Below are positions 53,683-58,494 of a stretch of 58,494 nt of DNA, in pieces; positions within the stretch are counted from its first letter, which is position 1, and each line of letters starts with the position of its first letter. The stretch spans positions 1 to 58,494 of the forward strand of contig NZ_AJQE01000263.1 of assembly GCF_000261685.1 (NCBI RefSeq), given 5' to 3'. A program made the translations under genes and the position numbers. The notes below the pieces were generated by a model, which was not told the origin of the DNA, did no database searches, and worked only from the letters and a program-made list of their open reading frames with translations. This DNA comes from Bradyrhizobium genomosp. I (2014) (GTDB lineage Bacteria > Pseudomonadota > Alphaproteobacteria > Rhizobiales > Xanthobacteraceae).

Positions 53683-54142
53683 GGCAAGCACCTCTTCCGG
53701 ACGGCGTCGTGCAGGTCGTTCGGAATGATCCTGCTTTATCCACACCGACGCAATTGGCGTGACTCTTTAAGTCGAGGTTAAGCTTGATAGCGGCAATGCA
53801 ATTCAAATCTGTTGAACCCGCACGGCGGCCCGACGAAGCCCGGCTGCTGGATATCGAAGAGCGCTGCGCTCGGGGCATGCCGGAAGCACGGCGCTACGGC
53901 CGGCTCGAAGCATCGCCGCCGGATCGAGCTTATCCGGACGCGCGGAGCCCGCCCCGACTTGATGAGATTCTGAATCGCCGAACCTGTTCCTGGTGCGACA
54001 TACGCAAAGACGCGCTCATTGGTTTTGCAGCCAATGGCCGGCAATTTTCGCAGGCTGCTTTGACAGGGGAGGCAAGTGCCCGTTTCTTCCCGCGTCAGGT
54101 TCTCGACAACTGCCGGACGTTCCATATAGGCTTCGCTTCAAC
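53683..54142. other. long intergenic region upstream of the TetR gene
   Basis: 460 bp without a supported gene. A 141-codon frame runs across 53784-54209 and into the TetR gene in another frame, with no recognisable domain. The promoters for the TetR gene and for the small gene on the other strand must lie here. I saw no clear operator palindrome. Confidence 0.5.
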
Positions 54143-54790
54143 ATGCGCTCACGACCGGCCCGCAAGCCCGAGAAGACCTACCACCATGGCGATCTCCGTG
54201 GTGCGTTGATCAAGGCCGCACTGCACGAGGCGGAGCAGGGCGGCGCCGAGGCGGTCAGCATCAAGGCGCTTGCCAAGCAACTCGGCGTCTCGCAGCCGGC
54301 GCCATACCGGCATTTTGCCGACCGCGAGGCGCTGCTCGCGGCAGTGACGGCGGAGGCATTCCGGCAACTCTCGGCGCTTCTGCGCGAGGCGATGGCAAAG
54401 CCCTCGAAGCAGTCGAAACTCTCGCGACTGGCGCAGGCCACGCTCGATTTCGGCCTGCGGCGCAACGGCATCTATCGCCTGATGTTCGCTTCGCGCACGG
54501 TGTCCTGCGCGGCCAAGGGCAGCGAGCTGCACGAGGCGACGCGGGAGACCTTTGCGCTCGTGATCGAGGCTTTGGAAGCGCCCGCTGTCGGCTACTTGCG
54601 CGAACGGCAGGCGCTCAAGATCTGGGCGGCGCTGCACGGCGTCGTGATGCTGGCCGAGCAGGGCCTGTTCACCGGTGAGGCGGCGCACGCCACGCGCGAG
54701 GAACTGGTCGAGGATTTCGTCAACGAGACGAAGGCTGCGCTCGCGGTTGCGATCAAGGATGCGCGGCGTCAGAAAAGGGCCGGCGCTTGA
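54143..54790 (+). CDS. TetR/AcrR family transcriptional regulator
   Basis: A 215-residue regulator. Its N-terminal helix-turn-helix reads YHHGDLRGALIKAAL, EAVSIKALAKQLGVSQPAPY and RHFADREALLAAV. The C-terminal half is the WHG-type ligand-binding domain (ALKIWAALHGVVMLAEQGLF). ATG 54143 is chosen because upstream codons are unrelated to the family. It has no divergent partner, and its 3' end overlaps the converging racemase-family gene by 22 bp. Target and ligand are unknown. Confidence 0.87.
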   Translation: MRSRPARKPEKTYHHGDLRGALIKAALHEAEQGGAEAVSIKALAKQLGVSQPAPYRHFADREALLAAVTAEAFRQLSALLREAMAKPSKQSKLSRLAQATLDFGLRRNGIYRLMFASRTVSCAAKGSELHEATRETFALVIEALEAPAVGYLRERQALKIWAALHGVVMLAEQGLFTGEAAHATREELVEDFVNETKAALAVAIKDARRQKRAGA

Positions 54791-55437
54791 GCCTTCACCT
54801 TCAGCAGCCGCATCAGCTTGTCGGCAGCGCTGTCCGGCGTCGTCACGACGGGACGGCCGGTGGCCTCTGCAACCAGCGGCGCAGTCGCGGCGATGCTGAA
54901 CTGCGCGAGCGCAATGACGTCGCAATCGCGCAGGTCCTTCGACGCTTCGACGATCATCCGGTCATGTGCGGCGCGGTCGCCGCGATCGAGCGCGGCCAGC
55001 GCGCCCTCGGCGAGTTTCGGCACGACCTGGACCGAGGCCGGAAACTCGGGCGGCATCGACGCCAGCGTCGGCGGAAAGGTCGAGAGCAGGCCGATGCGCT
55101 GCCCCATGGTCACCGCCCTCTCGATCATGGCCTCGTTCGGCTTCAGCACCGGCATCGGCGCATGTGCGCGCGCGACCGCCTCGATGCAGGGGCCGAAGGC
55201 CGAACAAGTGAACAGGATTGCATCCGCTCCCGTCGCCGCTGCGTAATCGCCCAGCGCGAGGAAGCGCTCGGTCATGGCATCGGTGAGCGCGCCGTCGCGC
55301 GCCAGGTCTGCCGACAGGCTGTCGTCGAGCAGATTCATCAGCCGGGCCTCGGGCCAAGCCTTCGCGAATGCCGCCTCGATCGGCGCGATGGAATGCTTGA
55401 GGGCGTGGATGAGGGTGATGCGAGCGGGCTTCGTCAT
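54769..55437 (-). CDS. aspartate/glutamate racemase superfamily protein
   Basis: A 222-residue protein of the Asp/Glu/hydantoin racemase fold. The first catalytic Cys is in AILFTCSAFGPCIEAV. The second half has a Gln (IALAQFSIAATAP) where classic racemases have the second Cys, so a maleate isomerase- or decarboxylase-like reaction, or loss of racemase activity, is possible. It starts MTKPARITLIHALKHSIAPI. It lies at the end of a minus-strand amino-acid cluster (regulator, aminotransferase, binding protein), from which it is separated by a family A repeat. Confidence 0.85.
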   Translation of the reverse strand: MTKPARITLIHALKHSIAPIEAAFAKAWPEARLMNLLDDSLSADLARDGALTDAMTERFLALGDYAAATGADAILFTCSAFGPCIEAVARAHAPMPVLKPNEAMIERAVTMGQRIGLLSTFPPTLASMPPEFPASVQVVPKLAEGALAALDRGDRAAHDRMIVEASKDLRDCDVIALAQFSIAATAPLVAEATGRPVVTTPDSAADKLMRLLKVKAQAPALF

Positions 55438-55461
55438 TGAAGGTGACTACCTGAAGGTCTC

Positions 55462-55593
55462 GTGCCCCGGACGCAGCGCAATGTGAAGCATTGCGCTGCA
55501 GAGCCGGGGCCCATTCTTTGGCATCAGAAGCCGTGGCCTCCTGGATCCCGGCTCTGCGCAGCAGCGTTGCACGCTGCAGCGCGTCCGGGACAC
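55462..55593. repeat. double-hairpin palindromic repeat, family A copy 4
   Basis: Outer arms 55462-55474 and 55581-55593 pair with one mismatch. The first inner hairpin is GCAGCGCAATG/CATTGCGCTGC with a short loop. It lies directly after the binding-protein gene, matching the position of copy 1. Confidence 0.8.
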
Positions 55594-55602
55594 AGGAGAC
55601 AT

Positions 55603-56616
55603 TCACTTGAACGGCAGCGCGTACATCAAGCCGCCCTTGCTCCAGAGGCCGTTGAGGCCGCGATCGAGCTTGAGCGGGCTCGCCTTGCCGACATTGCGCT
55701 CGTAGATCTCGCCGTAATTGCCGGTGGCCTTGATCGCGGTCACCAGCCATTTGTTGTCGAGCCCGAGCCGCGAGCCGAGATCGCCGGAGGCACCCAGCAG
55801 GCGCTGGATCGCGGGCGTCTGCGACTTCGTCATCTCCTCGACATTGGCCTGCGTCACGCCGAGCTCCTCGGCCTCAATCAGGCCATAGTGCAGCTAGGTG
55901 ATGATGTCGCTCCAGACCTCGTCGCCATTGCGGGTGAAGGGCCCGAGCGGCTCCTTGCTGATCGTCTGCGGCAGCACCACGTAGTCGGCGGGGTTCGGCG
56001 CCGCGGTCGTCACCGCGCCGGCGAGTGCGGAAGCGTCCTGGGTCATGGCGTCGCAGCGGCCGCCGAAGAAGGTCTGGTACATGGTGTCGACGCGGTCGAA
56101 CACCAGCGGCTTCCAGTCGATGCCGTTGGCGCGGCCGTAATCACCGAGCGTGACCTCATGCGTGGTGCCTTGAGCCACGCAGACGGTGGCGCCCTTGAGG
56201 TCCTTGAGCTCCTTGACACCGAGGTCCTTCTTCACGACGAAGCCCTGGCCGTCGTAGAAGTTGATCGGACCCTGCCGCAGGCCCAGTGTGACGCCGCGCA
56301 GGTACGTTTGCGTCGAGTTGCGGTAGAGCACGTCGATCTCGCCCGACTGCAGCGCAGTGAAGCGGTTCTGCGCCGTCAGCGAGACGTAGCGCACCTTGTT
56401 GGGGTCGCCGAGCACGCCGGCAGCGAGCGCACGGCAATCGTCGACGTCGAGACCTTTGTAATTGCCTTGCGAGTCAGGCGCCGAGAAGCCGGCAAAGCCT
56501 GCGCTGACGCCGCACACCAGCGTGCCACGGCTCTTCACCGTGTCGAGCGTTGCCGCCGACGCGACGACGGTCGATGCCGCGAGCACGCCCGCCGCGATAA
56601 CCACTTTCCTCATCAT
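55603..56616 (-). pseudogene. amino-acid ABC transporter binding protein with in-frame stop
   Basis: A periplasmic binding protein of the AapJ/BztJ type, 338 codons in one frame interrupted by a TAG at 55896-55894. The N-terminal 240 residues include a signal peptide (MMRKVVIAAGVLAASTVVASA) and the core LDTVKSRGTLVCGVSAGFAG, FSAPDSQGNYKGLDVDDCRA. After the stop the frame continues LHYGLIEAEELGVTQANVEE to the natural end ...YALPFK. The family normally has Trp (TGG) at the stop position, so one G-to-A change explains it. A truncated protein would lack the second lobe. No permease genes follow, so the receptor may already have been an orphan. Confidence 0.82.
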
Positions 56617-56628
56617 GTGACTCTCCCC

Positions 56629-57978
56629 TCAGTGATTGACACTACGCAACACGTTGTCGACGGCCGTACCGAGCCTGTCGACGATCAGGTCGATCTCGGC
56701 AGCCGAGGTGATGTAAGGCGGCGCCAGCAGCACGTGGTCGCCGCGAACCCCGTCGACGGTGCCGCCACCCGGATAGCAACCGAGCCCGTTCGCAAAGGCC
56801 TCGGCCTTGATCTTCTGGTGCAGCTTGAGTGCAGGATCGAACGAGGCACGCGTCGCTCGGTCGGCGACGAGCTCGATCGCCCAGAACAGGCCGCGGCCCC
56901 TGATATCGCCAACATGGCGATGATTGCCGAAGCGCTCGGTCAGACGTTGCTCGAGCTGCTTGCCGCGCTCCCTGACTTGATTCAGCAGGCCGTCTTCCCG
57001 GATCACGTCCTGCACCGCGAGCGCGGCCGCGCAGGCGAGGGGATGTGCGAGATAGGTGTGGCCGTGCTGGAAAGCGCCCGAGCCCGAGCGGATGGTGTCG
57101 ATGATCCTGCCGCCTGCGAGCATCGCACCAATCGGCTGGTAGCCGCCGCCGAGCCCCTTCGCGATCGCCTGGATATCCGGCGCGACGCCCTCCTGCTCCC
57201 AGGCATGCGTCGTGCCGGTGCGGCCCATGCCGCACATGACCTCGTCGAGAATGAGCAGCGCACCGTGGCGGTCGCAGATCTCGCGCATGGCCTTGAAGTA
57301 GCCCTCGGGTGCGGTCACGGCGCCAGCCGTAGCGCCGACGACAGGCTCCGCGAGGAACGCCGCGACGGTGTCAGGGCCAAGCCGCCGGAACTCGGCTTCG
57401 AGCTCGGCAGCGAGGCGCGCGACGAACTGCGCATCCGACTCGCCCTCGCGCTTCTCGTGATAGGCGAAGGCTGGCGTGACGTGGCTGAACGCCGTGGAAA
57501 GCAGCGGCGCATAGGGCGCGCGCCGCCAGGCATTGCCGCCGGCCGCGAGCGCGCCGAGCGTGTTGCCGTGATAGCTCTGCCGCCGCGCGATGAAATGCTG
57601 CCGCTGCGGCTCGCCGCGCTCGATGAAATATTGCCGCGCCAGCTTGATGCTGGCTTCGATCGCCTCAGACCCGCCGCTGACGAAATAGGCGTAGGCGAGA
57701 CCACCGGGCTCGTGTCCGACCAGCGTCTCGGCAAGCGCTTCTGCCGGCTCGGAGGAGAAGAAGGCAGTATGCGCATAGGCAAGGGTGGAGGCCTGCCTTG
57801 CGATCGCCGCGATCACGCGCGGGTGCTGGTGGCCGAGGCAGGAGACCGCCGCGCCGCCGGAGGCATCGATGATCCGCCGGCCATCCTCGGCGAAGAGATA
57901 GACGCCTTCGCCGCCGATCGCCTTGGGCGGCGTTTCGCGCAGCGAACGATGCAGCACGCGGCTGGTGCGACGGCTCAT
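56629..57978 (-). CDS. class III (omega-type) aminotransferase
   Basis: A 449-residue PLP enzyme. PLP-binding Lys274 is in QAIAKGLGGGYQPIGAML; ILDEVMCGMGRTG carries the cofactor Asp, and FVSGGSEAIEASIKLARQYF the phosphate-binding part. It fits the group annotated as aspartate aminotransferase family, which uses omega-amino acids, amines or diamines as donors. It lies 3 bp after an RpiR regulator gene and 12 bp before the binding-protein gene, suggesting that it degrades the imported amino compound. Confidence 0.9.
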   Translation of the reverse strand: MSRRTSRVLHRSLRETPPKAIGGEGVYLFAEDGRRIIDASGGAAVSCLGHQHPRVIAAIARQASTLAYAHTAFFSSEPAEALAETLVGHEPGGLAYAYFVSGGSEAIEASIKLARQYFIERGEPQRQHFIARRQSYHGNTLGALAAGGNAWRRAPYAPLLSTAFSHVTPAFAYHEKREGESDAQFVARLAAELEAEFRRLGPDTVAAFLAEPVVGATAGAVTAPEGYFKAMREICDRHGALLILDEVMCGMGRTGTTHAWEQEGVAPDIQAIAKGLGGGYQPIGAMLAGGRIIDTIRSGSGAFQHGHTYLAHPLACAAALAVQDVIREDGLLNQVRERGKQLEQRLTERFGNHRHVGDIRGRGLFWAIELVADRATRASFDPALKLHQKIKAEAFANGLGCYPGGGTVDGVRGDHVLLAPPYITSAAEIDLIVDRLGTAVDNVLRSVNH

Positions 57979-57981
57979 GGA

Positions 57982-58494
57982 TCAACCTTTCTCCGAGACG
58001 TAGGTGGAGACCGCTGCAAGCCGCGCCTCGGTATTCTGCAGACGTTTCTTTGCGGCGACACCGCCGAGCGAGAACGTGACCGCCGCGAGCGATTGTGCGA
58101 TCGCGATCGCCCCGGTGAGGCTCGGAAAGAAGCCGGGAGAGGAGGCCGCCTCGAACAGCAGCACGTGGTCGGCGCCCTCGGCCATCGGTGCCGAGACGCT
58201 ATCGGCGATCGCGATCAGCGTCGCCCCGGCGCGATGGGCGGCCTGCGCGACGCGGACGCTGGCATGCGTATAAGGCAGGAAGCCGATGACGATGACGGCT
58301 TCGCCGGGCCGGAATGCACCGAGGTCGAGGTCGTCGGGCCCGGACGTGCCGACGAGCTGCACCTGTTCGGGCCGGAACAGGCGCAACTCGTAATTCAGCA
58401 ATTCCGCGACGCTGCGGCAGCTTCGATAGCCGGCGATCCAGATCCGCCTGGCATCGTGCAGCGCGCGAGCCGCTTCCGCGATCGGCTGGGGCGG
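57982..58494 (-). CDS. MurR/RpiR family regulator, C-terminal part
   Basis: The last 170 residues of a regulator that runs off the right edge; the N-terminal helix-turn-helix is outside. The SIS domain is visible from ARRIWIAGYRSCRSVAELLN through AVIVIGFLPYTHASVRVAQ and AHRAGATLIAIADSVSAPMA. SIS domains bind sugar phosphates in many relatives, but in amino-acid clusters the ligand may differ. Its stop is 3 bp before the aminotransferase ATG, so it leads that operon and probably regulates it. Confidence 0.85.
   Translation of the reverse strand, partial: PPQPIAEAARALHDARRIWIAGYRSCRSVAELLNYELRLFRPEQVQLVGTSGPDDLDLGAFRPGEAVIVIGFLPYTHASVRVAQAAHRAGATLIAIADSVSAPMAEGADHVLLFEAASSPGFFPSLTGAIAIAQSLAAVTFSLGGVAAKKRLQNTEARLAAVSTYVSEKG

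Noticed and set aside
53784..54209. Possible 141-residue gene upstream of the TetR regulator
   Set aside because: No recognisable domain, no convincing ribosome-binding site, and its end runs out of frame into the TetR coding region.

Overview
The window looks like chromosomal DNA of a GC-rich alphaproteobacterium, most probably Bradyrhizobium or a close relative. This is an inference from protein style, the aerobic phenylacetate pathway, class III PHA synthase and phasin, duplicated peptide ABC transporters and several families of palindromic intergenic repeats. No rRNA, tRNA, transposase, integrase or CRISPR array was seen, so this reads as ordinary chromosome with local accessory patches.

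Layout. 1-163 is the tail of an RND efflux permease with its terminator. 293-5288 is a four-gene signalling operon: sensor kinase, single-domain receiver, receiver fused to a class III adenylate cyclase, and an uncharacterised protein. 5352-19416 (minus) is a 14-kb block with two complete oligopeptide-type ABC transporters on either side of a gamma-glutamyltransferase and a DUF1028 protein. The binding-protein gene of the second transporter carries a frameshift. 19790-26823 (plus) is a lipid-oriented run: small DUF6489-like protein, alpha/beta hydrolase, wax ester synthase/DGAT, epoxide hydrolase and a self-sufficient P450-reductase fusion of the CYP102 type. 26952-31532 holds a spermidine-synthase-like protein, another hydrolase, a class III PHA synthase pair (short PhaE plus PhaC), an acetyltransferase and a phasin whose upstream region is packed with palindromes. 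31758-34005 has a DUF445 membrane protein and a second copy of the hydrolase family.

34244-40884 is the aerobic phenylacetate module: PaaX repressor, then paaABCD, a palindromic repeat, paaE, paaI and paaK. PaaK makes phenylacetyl-CoA, PaaABCE epoxidises it, PaaD probably serves metal-cluster assembly, and PaaI releases dead-end CoA thioesters. The later steps (paaG, paaZ, paaF, paaH, paaJ) are not in the window. 40962-45451 holds an NADP-type oxidoreductase, a YeeE/YedE sulfur transporter, and a divergent DMT exporter/MocR regulator pair with a clear operator. 45453-50203 (minus) holds an OsmC-hydrolase fusion, a sulfite-oxidase-like molybdoenzyme, an MHS-type MFS transporter, and a cytochrome P450 with its 3Fe-4S ferredoxin.

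50528-53191 contains two tandem paralogous secreted proteins built from an unusual ~32-residue repeat with one GGND motif per unit and a type I secretion-like C-terminus. Their ~140-bp upstream leaders are more alike than their coding regions. This is the least conventional part of the window. 53521-58494 holds a small hypothetical gene, a TetR regulator, an Asp/Glu racemase-family protein, an amino-acid binding protein broken by one stop codon, a class III aminotransferase and the end of an RpiR regulator.

At least six palindromic repeat families occupy the gaps between genes. One ~130-bp double-hairpin element occurs four times.
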